DNA of 64,000 nucleotides, from assembly GCF_034263275.1 (NCBI RefSeq), contig NZ_CP139559.1, forward strand, positions 5,208,001 to 5,272,000, given 5' to 3'. The stretch is from Mucilaginibacter sp. cycad4. Lineage in GTDB: Bacteria > Bacteroidota > Bacteroidia > Sphingobacteriales > Sphingobacteriaceae. Below, piece after piece: positions 8,099 to 15,829 of the stretch; within the stretch, counting starts at the first letter, position 1, and every line of letters starts with the position of its first letter. Both the position numbers and the translations under genes were made by a program. The notes beneath the pieces were generated by a model that searched no databases, was not told where the DNA came from, and saw only the letters and a program-made list of their open reading frames with translations.

Positions 8099-9502
8099 AT
8101 GAATATAACCTTCCATGGTGCTGCCCGTAACGTAACCGGCAGCAAGCATTTACTTCGCTTAAACGACGGTACCAGCATATTATTAGACTGCGGCATGTTC
8201 CAGGGACTGGGCGAACAGACCGAAGAAATGAACGAACATTTTGGCTTTAACCCCAAAGGCGTTACGCACATGATCCTTTCCCACGCCCATATTGACCATT
8301 GCGGTTTAATTCCGCGGCTGGTTGCCGAAGGGTTTGAGGGGAACATTTACTGCACCTCGGCCACCATGGATCTTACGCGCATCCTGCTGCTCGATTCGGC
8401 AAAGATCCAGGTACAGGACACCGAGTATAGCAACAAACACCGTATCCGCAAAGGTTTGCCGCTGCTTAACCCTTTGTACACCGAAGATGATGTAATGGAG
8501 GCCCTGCGCCTGTTTAAAATTGTTGAATATGGCGAAGAGTTTGAAATTACCCCCGCCGTAAAATTCAACTTTACCGATGCCGGGCATATTCTGGGCAGTG
8601 CGGCAGTGCATATCACCGTTACCGAAAACGGCAAAGACACGCATATTACTTTTAGCGGCGACGTTGGCCGCTATGGTGATCTGTTACTGAAAAGTCCGCA
8701 AACTTTTGAGCAGGCCAATTATATTTTACTGGAATCAACTTATGGCGATTCGCTGCATAAAGAATTGGAGCCTATTGAAGAGTCGTTGCTGGAGATCATT
8801 AAGCAAACCTGCGAAGTAAAAAATGGCAAAGTGATTATCCCGGCATTCAGCGTTGGGCGTACGCAAGAATTACTGTATGCATTAAACAGCCTTGAGCTAA
8901 AAGGCACGCTCCCGGATGTTCCTTATTATGTAGATAGCCCTCTATCGGAAAAAGCAACCGAAGTACTGATGAACCACCCCGAGGTTTATAATAAAAACGT
9001 GCAGGAGGTTTTAAAAACAGATGCCAATCCATTTGGCTTTAAAGGTTTGCGGTTTATTGAAAGTGTGGAGGAATCAAAAGCGCTGAACAATGACCCGCGG
9101 CCATGTGTTATTATCTCATCATCGGGCATGGCTGAAGCCGGAAGGGTAAAGCACCACATTAAAAACAATATCAATAACCAAAAGAACACCATTTTGATGG
9201 TTGGTTATTGTGAGCCAAATTCATTGGGCGGGCGGTTATTGAGGGGCGATCATGAAGTGCATATTTTTGGTGAAACATATGAGGTTAAAGCCGAAGTTCG
9301 CTCCATCAAATCCATGAGCGCCCACGGCGATTATGAAGACCTGCTCCATTTTCTGGCCTGCCAGGACCCGGCACTGGTAAAAACCGTTTTCCTTGTTCAC
9401 GGCGAGTACGATGTACAGCAGCATTTTGCCGGGAAAATAAAGGCACATGGTTTTCATCATGTTGAGATCCCGTATCAGCATCAGAAGATTAATTTGGAGT
9501 AA
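8099..9502 (+). CDS. MBL-fold beta-CASP RNA-processing exonuclease-like protein
   Basis: A 467-residue metallo-beta-lactamase protein with the zinc motif SHAHIDHCG (61-69), a further ligand region DAGHILGS (160-167), a beta-CASP insertion (about residues 190-380), and the C-terminal RMMBL part with SMSAHGDYEDLL and FLVHGE. This is the arrangement of CPSF73/RNase J-like and YSH1-type bacterial proteins, which act on RNA as endo- or 5' exonucleases. The enzyme is cytoplasmic. It is a single gene with its own promoter box. Some members may act on other phosphodiesters, so the RNA role is known for the family and inferred here. Confidence 0.9.
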   Translation: MNITFHGAARNVTGSKHLLRLNDGTSILLDCGMFQGLGEQTEEMNEHFGFNPKGVTHMILSHAHIDHCGLIPRLVAEGFEGNIYCTSATMDLTRILLLDSAKIQVQDTEYSNKHRIRKGLPLLNPLYTEDDVMEALRLFKIVEYGEEFEITPAVKFNFTDAGHILGSAAVHITVTENGKDTHITFSGDVGRYGDLLLKSPQTFEQANYILLESTYGDSLHKELEPIEESLLEIIKQTCEVKNGKVIIPAFSVGRTQELLYALNSLELKGTLPDVPYYVDSPLSEKATEVLMNHPEVYNKNVQEVLKTDANPFGFKGLRFIESVEESKALNNDPRPCVIISSSGMAEAGRVKHHIKNNINNQKNTILMVGYCEPNSLGGRLLRGDHEVHIFGETYEVKAEVRSIKSMSAHGDYEDLLHFLACQDPALVKTVFLVHGEYDVQQHFAGKIKAHGFHHVEIPYQHQKINLE

Positions 9503-9536
9503 CCATTATAGTTATCAATACCGGTTTACTCCAACC

Positions 9537-9634
9537 GTCGTCCTGAACTTGTTTTCAGGATCCCACAGGACAGGTCATCCACATGCATGGTTTACACCTT
9601 GCATGTGGGGTGCCGAAATAAATTCGGCATGACG
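9537..9634. repeat. Dispersed inverted repeat, CGTCATGCCGAACTTGTTTC type
   Basis: Imperfect arms at about 9537-9573 and 9605-9634 both contain the 'CGTC-tgaACTTGttt-...GATCCCAC / GTGGGGTGCCGAAATAAATTCGGCATGACG' theme. The same theme recurs twice at 41.6-42.0 kb. It lies between the convergent MBL and HIBADH genes and may also act as a terminator hairpin. Confidence 0.7.
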
Positions 9635-9650
9635 TAATGCATGTTAATCC

Positions 9651-10508
9651 TTATTTTCCTCCTACCTGCTTCATCACTGCAATAATATCCTCCTCACCAA
9701 AAGCTGCTTCGGCATCCTGGTAGGTTTGATATGCAGTTTTACCCAGCGGGGTAGCCAAACCGAGATCCTTAGCCAGGCGCAAGTCTTTAGCGATGTGTTT
9801 TAAAGCAAAAGCCGCCTGGTAATTATCATTAACAATGGCATCACCTTTTATTTTGATGAACGGACTGCCCAATGCACTGTTACCGATCAGCGTGGTTAGT
9901 GCTTCGGCTTCAATGCCATTTTGCTGAGCCAATGTTACTGTTTCGGCAAGGCCCTGTGCAACAATACCAAGCAAAGTATTGATGGCCAGTTTAGCTACGT
10001 TGCCCGCACCGGTTTCGCCTACCAGCATAACAAGCTTGCCCATTTTTTCGAGGATTGGTTTAGCCTGCTCAAATGCACCGGCCTCGCCTCCAACCATAAT
10101 AACCAGCATAGCATCCTCCGCTTGCTTTACACTGCCTGATACCGGGGCATCTAAATAATGATTGCCTTGTTCTTTACAAGCCCATGCCATCTCCTTACTG
10201 ATAGCAGGTGAAACGGTGCTCATGTTAATGATGATCTTGCCGCTTACGTTTGCAGCTAACAAACCTTCATCTCCATGAAAAATATCATTAATGGCCTTAT
10301 CGTCCGATACCATGATGAAAACAACATCAACGTCATTCAACAATGATGCAGGCGAAGCAGCTGTACCAATGCCCTGTGCCTTAAATGCCTCTTCCTTATC
10401 CTTACTTCGGTTATAAACACTAAGCGGATATCCCGCTTTGATCAATTGCTGCGACATAGGAGCCCCCATTTTCCCTAATCCTATCCAACCTGTTTTTACT
10501 GTATTCAT
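9651..10508 (-). CDS. 3-hydroxyisobutyrate dehydrogenase-family oxidoreductase
   Basis: A 285-residue beta-hydroxyacid dehydrogenase. The Rossmann motif GLGKMGAPM is at residues 10-18, the substrate-binding DAPVSGS at 120-126, and the catalytic Lys in GNVAKLAIN (K173). Family members oxidise or reduce beta-hydroxyacids (3-hydroxyisobutyrate, tartronate semialdehyde, or succinic semialdehyde as in GLYR types) with NAD(P). It is soluble. It lies downstream of a GNAT gene and a Crp/Fnr regulator on the same strand, but the 98-base gap makes operon membership uncertain. The exact substrate cannot be assigned. Confidence 0.9.
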   Translation of the reverse strand: MNTVKTGWIGLGKMGAPMSQQLIKAGYPLSVYNRSKDKEEAFKAQGIGTAASPASLLNDVDVVFIMVSDDKAINDIFHGDEGLLAANVSGKIIINMSTVSPAISKEMAWACKEQGNHYLDAPVSGSVKQAEDAMLVIMVGGEAGAFEQAKPILEKMGKLVMLVGETGAGNVAKLAINTLLGIVAQGLAETVTLAQQNGIEAEALTTLIGNSALGSPFIKIKGDAIVNDNYQAAFALKHIAKDLRLAKDLGLATPLGKTAYQTYQDAEAAFGEEDIIAVMKQVGGK

Positions 10509-10606
10509 GATAGCTATTATGTTTTTAATTTATATAGATTTTATTGATGCCGCTTTTATCATTATCCAAGCAGTATTTTAACCACTGATAAGAAACCTTG
10601 TTTACA

Positions 10607-11092
10607 CTAAAGCTTGCGGTACATGATATAGGCATTGGTGAACCCATTTTGCTGATGGTTAAAAGCATCCGGGATTTCACCGATGATGTCAAAGCCTAAT
10701 TTTTGCCACAGCTGTACTGCCCGCCGGTTACTTTTAACCACGAAGTTAAATTGCATGGCTTTATAGCCCAGGTGCTTTGCTTCCTGTAAAGAATACTCGC
10801 CCATAAGCTTTCCTATTCCCCTGCCGGCAGCTTTTGAGGAAATCATATACGCCCCGTTGGCCACATGAGCACCCAGATCGGGCTGGTTATCCCTGATCAC
10901 GAAAGTGCCTGCAACATCGTCATTATCAACAGCCACATAAGTATGTTTTTCGGGATCGAACCAATAGGCCAGCATTTTCTCCTTAGGTGATGCAGGGTCA
11001 AATACATAGGTATCGCCGCCGGATATAACCTCACGGATGATCTGCCATACCGGGTCACGATCTGCAACGGTTGCTTTTCTAATAGTTATCAT
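10607..11092 (-). CDS. GNAT-family N-acetyltransferase
   Basis: A 161-residue acetyltransferase. The acetyl-CoA-binding motif A appears as AGRGIGKLM (89-97), and the C-terminal QLWQKLGFDIIGEIPDAF segment gives the usual beta6-beta7 region. It probably acetylates a small molecule or a protein N-terminus with acetyl-CoA in the cytoplasm. It begins 18 bases after the stop of the Crp/Fnr-like gene upstream on the same strand, so the two are likely co-transcribed. No substrate can be named. Confidence 0.88.
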   Translation of the reverse strand: MITIRKATVADRDPVWQIIREVISGGDTYVFDPASPKEKMLAYWFDPEKHTYVAVDNDDVAGTFVIRDNQPDLGAHVANGAYMISSKAAGRGIGKLMGEYSLQEAKHLGYKAMQFNFVVKSNRRAVQLWQKLGFDIIGEIPDAFNHQQNGFTNAYIMYRKL

Positions 11093-11110
11093 AGGTATGT
11101 GATTTTTATG

Positions 11111-11683
11111 TTAGCGAATATTTTTTCGGATCCTGCTCAACGATTGCGGGGTTACACCAAGGTAAGATGCGACATCAGTGAGCGACACCCTCATAGCTAT
11201 CCCGGGCTGCCGCTCCAAAAACAACCGGTACCTTTCTGATGAGTCATAACCGAGATAAGTGTTCCGCGTTTTTATTTTCTCCATAAGGGTATGCTGCGAA
11301 ATCTGATCGATCATTCCTTTGAGATAAGGCAGCTTTTCATATAAAGCAAGCAGGTTGTTTTTACTGATAGCCAATAGTTCCGTATCGCAGGCGGCCTGGA
11401 TACTTTCCTCTGCAATCGTATTGTTATTAAAACTGTAAAGGATGGTGCAAAACTGGTCCTCTTTTAAAAAGAAGTAGGTTACCTCGCTCCCTTTATCATT
11501 CTGTGCCATAATACGCAGCACACCATTGGTAATAAAAAACAATTGTCGTGCCACACGCTTCAGAGGCAATAGCGTATCTCCTTCTTTAACCCTTATCGGC
11601 TCAAAGGCTTTCACAATGAGTTCCTGATCCTCAACCGGGATGGGCTTTAACTGCTGTAAGCGGGCAATGAGTTGCTGTTGCAT
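11111..11683 (-). CDS. Crp/Fnr-family transcriptional regulator
   Basis: A 190-residue regulator with an N-terminal cyclic-nucleotide-binding-like beta barrel (about 20-115) and a short C-terminal helix-turn-helix (VSLTDVASYLGVTPQSLSRI, about 166-185). There is no cysteine cluster of the FNR type. Bacteroidota carry many such short Crp-like proteins, and most have no known ligand. The gene heads a probable operon with the GNAT gene 18 bases downstream. A dispersed hairpin element starts 42 bases upstream of its start codon, close enough to overlap its promoter region. Confidence 0.92.
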   Translation of the reverse strand: MQQQLIARLQQLKPIPVEDQELIVKAFEPIRVKEGDTLLPLKRVARQLFFITNGVLRIMAQNDKGSEVTYFFLKEDQFCTILYSFNNNTIAEESIQAACDTELLAISKNNLLALYEKLPYLKGMIDQISQHTLMEKIKTRNTYLGYDSSERYRLFLERQPGIAMRVSLTDVASYLGVTPQSLSRIRKNIR

Positions 11684-11724
11684 GATACAAAGATCAGATA
11701 AAGAAATATAAATTTTTTCTTAAG

Positions 11725-11806
11725 CGTCATTGCGAGGTACGAAGCAATCCCCTATCAACAGTTAAGCCCTGTATAGTTCGCGATTGCTTCGTACCTCGCA
11801 ATGACG
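11725..11806. repeat. Dispersed 25-base inverted-repeat element, copy 1
   Basis: Perfect 25-base arms at 11725-11749 and 11782-11806 (beginning CGTCATTGCGAGGTACGAAG) flank a 32-base asymmetric interior. A second copy in the opposite orientation is at 56987-57066. The shared interior (GCGAACTATACAG next to one arm) shows that the unit is one mobile or amplified element rather than two chance hairpins. No coding capacity. Confidence 0.9.
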
Positions 11807-11828
11807 TGATGAATAGAAAAGGGCGATT

Positions 11829-12257
11829 TCAATAACTCGCCTTCCCTATCTCCAATTTGCTGACCTTGCCATCAGCACCAACCGTAAACTTGAAATAAGT
11901 TTTAAAATCGCCCCACTGATCACTATGGAATTTACCATAAACATGCAGGCCGTTTTGCTCCACCTTATCAATACTAATAAATCGTTCGTGGCCTAAAGCT
12001 TTTTCAAAAAAACTTTTAAAGTTCATTTTATTACCATCATCAAAAAGCTGGGCATCGTTAGTGAACAAAGCAAACCAGGCTTGCCGATCACCGTTTTGCA
12101 GGGCATCGATGGCTTGTTTTACTACCGGGTTACTTAGCTTTTCGGTATTCATGGCATTGACGTTTTGGATAATTGAAGTAGTTGCTTTTACAGCCTGAGC
12201 GTTTACAGTAGAGGTAATTAACGTACCGTATATGATATAATGATTAAGCGTTTTCAT
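11829..12257 (-). CDS. SnoaL/NTF2-like protein
   Basis: A 142-residue protein with a hydrophobic N-terminus ending near VNAQA that resembles a signal peptide. Its body matches the SnoaL-like NTF2 fold (AIDALQNGDRQAWFALFTND, FFEKALGHERF, and a final beta strand VSKLEIGKASY). Family members are small ligand-binding or isomerase-type cones. It sits between the Crp/Fnr gene and two SDR genes, all on the minus strand, which is a common context for poorly studied SnoaL genes in Bacteroidota. Function is not assignable beyond the fold. Confidence 0.75.
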   Translation of the reverse strand: MKTLNHYIIYGTLITSTVNAQAVKATTSIIQNVNAMNTEKLSNPVVKQAIDALQNGDRQAWFALFTNDAQLFDDGNKMNFKSFFEKALGHERFISIDKVEQNGLHVYGKFHSDQWGDFKTYFKFTVGADGKVSKLEIGKASY

Positions 12258-12358
12258 GGCATGGTAGATGTATAAATCAAATAATGCTACTTTTTTAATA
12301 CGGGCAGCAGTTTATAGCTAAGACTATAACCTGCAACCCTATGTTACTAAACTGATAA

Positions 12359-13111
12359 TTAATTTGTTGCGCCGCCGTTTACCAACAGATGCTGTCCGTT
12401 CACAAATGATGAAAGATCGCTGGCGAAAAACTCGGCCACATTGGCCACATCTTCAACTTCGGCCAGGCGGCCCATCGGACAACTGTCAAGCAATTGTTTT
12501 CTTAATGCGGGGTAACTATCAGCTTCGGCAAAGATACCTGAATGATCAACAGCAAACGGTATGATGGAGTTAACTGTTACACCACGGTGACCAATCTCCT
12601 TTGAAAGGATATCAACCAGGTACCTCGGGGTGGTTTTGCTGCCTCCGTACACGGCCATTCCGGGTACAGGGAATGAGGTAGTGCTGGAGGCGATGTAAAT
12701 GATCCGGCCATTATCTTCTACATTCTTAGCTGCCTGCTGCATGGTGAAGTAGGTACCTTTAGTGTTGATGCCGAACACACGGTCAAACTGTTCTTCTGTA
12801 AAATCAGTTACCGGAGTTTCAACCAGCTCGATACCGGCATTAGCTACCACGATATCAATCTTGCCAAATGCGTCTTTTGCTTCTTTAAACAGTCTTTCGA
12901 TATCAGCCACTTTACTTACATCGGCTTGTACGGCTATCACCTTTGCCCCCATGGCCTTGATATTGCTTACCACTTCATCTGCTGATGCTTTATCGCGCGA
13001 ATAGTTGATCACGATGTCGGCGCCTAATGCGGCATAACGTTCTGCAATTGCTTTACCTAAACCACGGGCTGAGCCGGTTATTACTGCTACTTTATTATTT
13101 AGTGAGTTCAT
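12359..13111 (-). CDS. Short-chain dehydrogenase/reductase (SDR)
   Basis: A 250-residue classical SDR. The cofactor motif TGSARGLG lies near the N-terminus, ANAGIE stands in for NNAG, and the catalytic Ser (IASSTT) and YxxxK (YGGSK) are present. The start is placed at the ATG at 13111 (MNSLNNKVAVITG). A longer frame to 13270 would read through a low-complexity CT-rich repeat into Lys/Arg-rich nonsense, so it is rejected. It is a cytoplasmic NAD(P)-linked oxidoreductase of unknown substrate, separated from the second SDR by the repeat tract. Confidence 0.92.
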   Translation of the reverse strand: MNSLNNKVAVITGSARGLGKAIAERYAALGADIVINYSRDKASADEVVSNIKAMGAKVIAVQADVSKVADIERLFKEAKDAFGKIDIVVANAGIELVETPVTDFTEEQFDRVFGINTKGTYFTMQQAAKNVEDNGRIIYIASSTTSFPVPGMAVYGGSKTTPRYLVDILSKEIGHRGVTVNSIIPFAVDHSGIFAEADSYPALRKQLLDSCPMGRLAEVEDVANVAEFFASDLSSFVNGQHLLVNGGATN

Positions 13112-13164
13112 GATTTTTATGTTTTTGATTGTGATGATTTTTTGATTACACCGATTTCTTTGAT

Positions 13165-13240
13165 CCTGGATTCTTGACTCGTGATTTCTTACTTCTTGAT
13201 TCTTCCTGTCCTGCTTCCTGACTCTTGATTTCTTGCCTCT
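13165..13240. repeat. CT-rich TCTTGATT repeat tract
   Basis: Degenerate units of the type TTCTTGACTC/TGATTTCTTG fill the spacer between the two SDR genes. A longer tract with the same units is at 35405-35490, and a weaker one is in the 23S-tRNA spacer near 63450-63520. It is non-coding. Confidence 0.7.
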
Positions 13241-13244
13241 CCAC

Positions 13245-13985
13245 TTACGCCATTGCCCCGTTAGCTCCAATATTTTGTGCCGAGATCCATTTGGCTTCGT
13301 CGCTTGCCAGGAAGGTTACTATTTTGGCAATATCCTCGGGTTCGCCGATGCGGTTAAAGGCAGATAGCGATGCCAGGCGGTCAATCAGTTCCTGGGGTTT
13401 GCCTTTGGTAAACAGTTCGGTATTTGTTGGGCCCGGAGATACTGTGTTTACATTGATGCCCCTTGCGCCAACTTCTTTGGCAAATACGCGGGTTAATTGC
13501 TCTACCGCGCCTTTGGTTGCAACGTAGGTAGCGTAAGTTGGCATCATAACGCGGGTAGTAGTTGATGAAAAGTTGATGATGCTACCGCCATTGGCCAGCT
13601 TAGTTGCGGCTTCACGCATGGTGTTAAATGTACCGCGAACGTTGATATCAAACTGGCGGGTAAAATCCTCGTCGGTGGTGTCTTTTATCAATTTGGTGAT
13701 CATGATGCCGGCATTGTTAACCAGTACATCTATTTTGCCGTAGTGAGCGATGGCTGCATCAAACATGGCTGCCACTTCACCGGCCTTGCTTACGTCGGCC
13801 TGCAAGGCAATGGCATCGCCACCTTGTTGTTTGATAGAATTTACGGTTTGGTCGGCAGCTTCTTTGCCGCCCGCGTAATTGACAATTACTTTAGCGCCTT
13901 CGGCTGCTAATTTGTGGGCTACTGCTGCACCGATGCCTCTTGATGCGCCGGTTACTAATACTACTTTTGATGCTAATGTGTTCAT
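13245..13985 (-). CDS. Short-chain dehydrogenase/reductase (SDR)
   Basis: A 246-residue classical SDR with TGASRGIG, NNAG, and the YxxxK pair YVATK. The start is the ATG at 13985 (MNTLASKVVLVTG). The longer frame to 14072 adds a Cys-rich stretch with no family resemblance. It is similar in plan to the neighbouring SDR and may be an older paralogue. It is probably a 3-oxoacyl-ACP reductase-like or sugar/quinone reductase type, but the substrate is open. The AraC-type regulator lies beyond the IS110 element and might once have been its neighbour. Confidence 0.92.
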   Translation of the reverse strand: MNTLASKVVLVTGASRGIGAAVAHKLAAEGAKVIVNYAGGKEAADQTVNSIKQQGGDAIALQADVSKAGEVAAMFDAAIAHYGKIDVLVNNAGIMITKLIKDTTDEDFTRQFDINVRGTFNTMREAATKLANGGSIINFSSTTTRVMMPTYATYVATKGAVEQLTRVFAKEVGARGINVNTVSPGPTNTELFTKGKPQELIDRLASLSAFNRIGEPEDIAKIVTFLASDEAKWISAQNIGANGAMA

Positions 13986-14127
13986 GGTTTCCCTTGTTAT
14001 ATTGTTTATGTTTTGTTGTCGTTGATTGACAATACAAAGGTGGCAAGAGCAAGGCCCCTGAATGATACACATATCAAAGCATTACATACGAATATTTAAG
14101 ATTGGGTAATGGTAATATAAAAAGTTT

Positions 14128-14160
14128 GTCATTTCGACCGTAGGGAGAAATCTCCTATGA
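14128..14160. repeat. GTCATTTCGA dispersed repeat, left half
   Basis: GTCATTTCGACCGTAGGGAG plus AAATCTCCTAT is one arm of a common Bacteroidota intergenic hairpin. The opposite-strand arm (AGATTTCTC...TATCGAAATGAC) lies at about 15830-15888, on the far side of the ncRNA and the IS110 element. The repeat may have been split by insertion. Confidence 0.6.
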
Positions 14161-14253
14161 TGAAAATAATCTAAAGCAAGGCTGATATTCCAGAATTGGG
14201 TTAATAGATTTTTTATAAAGTTATAATTTATAAATAATTAAGCAAAGCGTTGC

Positions 14254-14276
14254 CATGTTTTCTTAACTTTCCTTTG
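14254..14276 (+). promoter_or_regulatory. Probable promoter of the small RNA
   Basis: TTG (near 14250-14252) and TTCCTTTG (14269-14276), a 7/8 match to TAnnTTTG, are separated by 16 bases, a little short for Bacteroidota. The predicted start falls at about 14280, exactly where the first helix of the small RNA begins. Confidence 0.45.
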
Positions 14277-14278
14277 CA

Positions 14279-14376
14279 GATCAGAAGAGGAAACAGGCTC
14301 TGCTGAGGAGCAACCTGCCAGCAATATGATCCGCCGAATTAGATAAAAGAAGTCTCTGTAACAGGAGACTTTTTTA
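14279..14376 (+). ncRNA. Probable structured small RNA, about 97 nt
   Basis: A promoter-like site is followed by a compact structured segment and an intrinsic terminator, with no open frame. GATCA (14279-14283) can pair with TGATC (14327-14331). Inside, CAGG...CCTG enclose a small hairpin, which can be drawn as CTC-TGCT-GAG or as GCT-GAGG-AGC. CAGG (14294-14297) and AGCA (14309-14312) sit on opposite sides of the hairpin, as in the symmetric loop of small SRP RNA, but the GGAA tetraloop and long rod are missing. It could be a divergent 4.5S RNA, a 6S-like RNA, or a new sRNA. No gene follows on the plus strand for about 10 kb, so a riboswitch is unlikely. Confidence 0.5.
14350..14376 (+). terminator. 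Intrinsic terminator of the small RNA
   Basis: AGTCTC (14351-14356) pairs with GAGACT (14365-14370), followed by a run of T (14370-14375). This is a classic rho-independent terminator on the plus strand. Confidence 0.7.
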
Positions 14377-14464
14377 TTGTCTATCTTTTTCGCCCATGGC
14401 TAAGAAAACCTTCACCGACTTTTAGTGATGTTAATGCATCGATAAACAACAATCAATCTCCTAT

Positions 14465-14628
14465 AAGCGGACACCATAACGGGCCGCAGCATCGCGTTTA
14501 AATTATTAGATAAAATGATAACCGTAGTCTTATACAAGCAGACACCTCAAAAGGGCTGCGGATTTCTCATTCCGGTTTATCATCAGATAACAAAACAGAT
14601 TGTTTTATCCTGCATTATTAGTTCTATA
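14465..14628 (-). ncRNA. Candidate bridge-RNA region of the IS110 element
   Basis: Two related segments, 14465-14487 and 14536-14559, share the pattern AAGC(G/A)GACACC...GGGC(C/T)GC. On the minus strand each folds as a hairpin GCxGCCC-loop-GGTGTCxGC. A longer helix, TGATAAaCCG with CGGTTATCA, encloses the second hairpin, and GATAAAA/TTTTATC extends it. IS110-family elements encode a bridge RNA on the transposase strand in a non-coding end. IS1111-type members place it downstream of the gene, as here. The assignment is inference from position and structure. Confidence 0.35.
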
Positions 14629-15693
14629 TTATTGCACTACAGCTATTACATACGGAGCCTCGTTCTTCATCACATAACGGATCCGGTTGAGGATTTTTTT
14701 AGCTATCCTGATGATGGCATTATTCTTTTTCATCCGCTTGCAATAATCGTTAAATGCCATTGTCATAGCCGGATCGGTACGTATAGCTGTCCAACTGGCT
14801 TCAATAAGTTTTTCCCTGAGCTGGTGATTGGCCCTTCTGGTCAGGCCTGATACTTTTTCCTTGTCCCCGGTACTGTGAGTATTTGGCACAAGGCCAACAT
14901 AATCGCATAAAGCGTCAAGTGATTTAAACCGGTTAACATCTCCCACCTCTGTTACAAACCATAAAGCGGTGATCTCACCCACGCCTGGAATTGTCCGGAT
15001 CAGGGTTATTCTTTTCTTATACCGTTCCTGTTTGGACAGGATGCGAACTTGCCTGGTTGCAGCCAGCACCATATCCCGGGCCTGCTGGTAGCCCTGTAGC
15101 TTCAGGTCAAGTGCTGTCCTCGCCGATGGATTCAGTGACAGTTCTTTAAGCCAACGGGTAAAAACATTAGACCAATACCGGCTCTCTGATTCACCGAATG
15201 TTATCCCCTGGAAGTTAAGCCATCCCCGGATCCTGTTTTTATAACGCGTCTGGTCTTTTACCATCTGATTATAAGTGCGGATGATATCCCTGTCATCCTG
15301 TTGTTCAATGCCGGGAATAAAAATACCAGTGAGCTGACCTTTACTCAAGGCCTGACCCAATTTCCGGCAATCTACAAGGTCTGATTTGCGTTGCTTTTCC
15401 TTGCCTGTAGTCGGAACATCAGCCGGGTTAACCACGATGCAGTTAATCCCCGCCTCGTTAAATTTCCGCTGATGGAAGAAACCACAAAAGCCTGCCTCGT
15501 AAACAACATGATAATCCGCTAAAGGGTAATTGCGCTTCAGGTAAGCACTTAATTCTTCTGCCGATGGATTTTGCGAAAACGTCTTCAGTTCCATCTGCTC
15601 ACTCCGGATATTCACCTTCCATGACTTTTTATGAACATCTATGCCTGCAAAAATCTTTTGTCCGCTAAAATCTAATTGTGTAACTTGTTTCAT
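14629..15693 (-). CDS. IS110-family transposase (DEDD recombinase)
   Basis: A 354-residue transposase. The RuvC-like N-terminal domain has the four acidic residues D19 (AGIDVH), E66 (YEAGF), D105 and D108 (KSDLVD). The C-terminal transposase-20 domain starts near IPGVGEITA (235-243) and has the likely catalytic serine in THSTG (S274) followed by TRRANHQLR. Length and motifs are normal for a full, active-looking enzyme. It acts as an RNA-guided recombinase in characterised relatives. The start codon lies directly against one arm of a long inverted repeat (15694-15760) that could hide the initiation region. It has no accessory gene. Confidence 0.95.
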   Translation of the reverse strand: MKQVTQLDFSGQKIFAGIDVHKKSWKVNIRSEQMELKTFSQNPSAEELSAYLKRNYPLADYHVVYEAGFCGFFHQRKFNEAGINCIVVNPADVPTTGKEKQRKSDLVDCRKLGQALSKGQLTGIFIPGIEQQDDRDIIRTYNQMVKDQTRYKNRIRGWLNFQGITFGESESRYWSNVFTRWLKELSLNPSARTALDLKLQGYQQARDMVLAATRQVRILSKQERYKKRITLIRTIPGVGEITALWFVTEVGDVNRFKSLDALCDYVGLVPNTHSTGDKEKVSGLTRRANHQLREKLIEASWTAIRTDPAMTMAFNDYCKRMKKNNAIIRIAKKILNRIRYVMKNEAPYVIAVVQ

Positions 15694-15760
15694 GAGTTCT
15701 TGATTTAAAGTGTTTGTTCTTAGTTTTCACTTTAATCTACAACCTTTTTTTCAAGAACTC
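15694..15760. promoter_or_regulatory. Inverted repeat abutting the transposase start
   Basis: GAGTTCTTGA (15694-15703) and TCAAGAACTC (15751-15760) are perfect 10-base arms. An inner pair TTAAAGTG / CACTTTAA lengthens the helix. The inner arm touches the transposase ATG, so in the mRNA the initiation region would be paired. This could limit transposase translation or form part of a structured end of the element. Confidence 0.55.
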
Positions 15761-15829
15761 TTCTTTAACTAATTCATGCATACGATCTTATACAAGGCGT
15801 AAACTGTATGTATGTTTGTTTAGCGGCGT

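Larger units (their letters stand above)
14460..15800 (-). mobile_element. IS110-family insertion sequence (ends approximate)
   Basis: The element contains one DEDD transposase gene (14629-15693) and non-coding flanks. No terminal inverted repeat is evident, as expected for IS110. The direct repeat TCTTATACAAG occurs at 14528-14538 and again at 15786-15796, marking the region where the ends should lie. The flank downstream of the transposase (about 14460-14628) is repetitive and foldable. The exact borders need comparison with an empty site or another copy. Confidence 0.7.

Noticed and set aside
12359-13270. Longer N-terminus for the first SDR
   Set aside because: The extra 53 residues read through a CT-rich repeat and give Lys/Arg-rich nonsense; the SDR motif starts right after the ATG at 13111.
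14279-14376. SAM or TPP riboswitch
   Set aside because: The consensus cores do not match and no plus-strand gene follows; an independent RNA fits better.
14515-14850. A 111-codon plus-strand frame at the end of the IS110 element
   Set aside because: It overlaps the transposase gene on the other strand and covers the foldable non-coding end; no known IS110 accessory protein.
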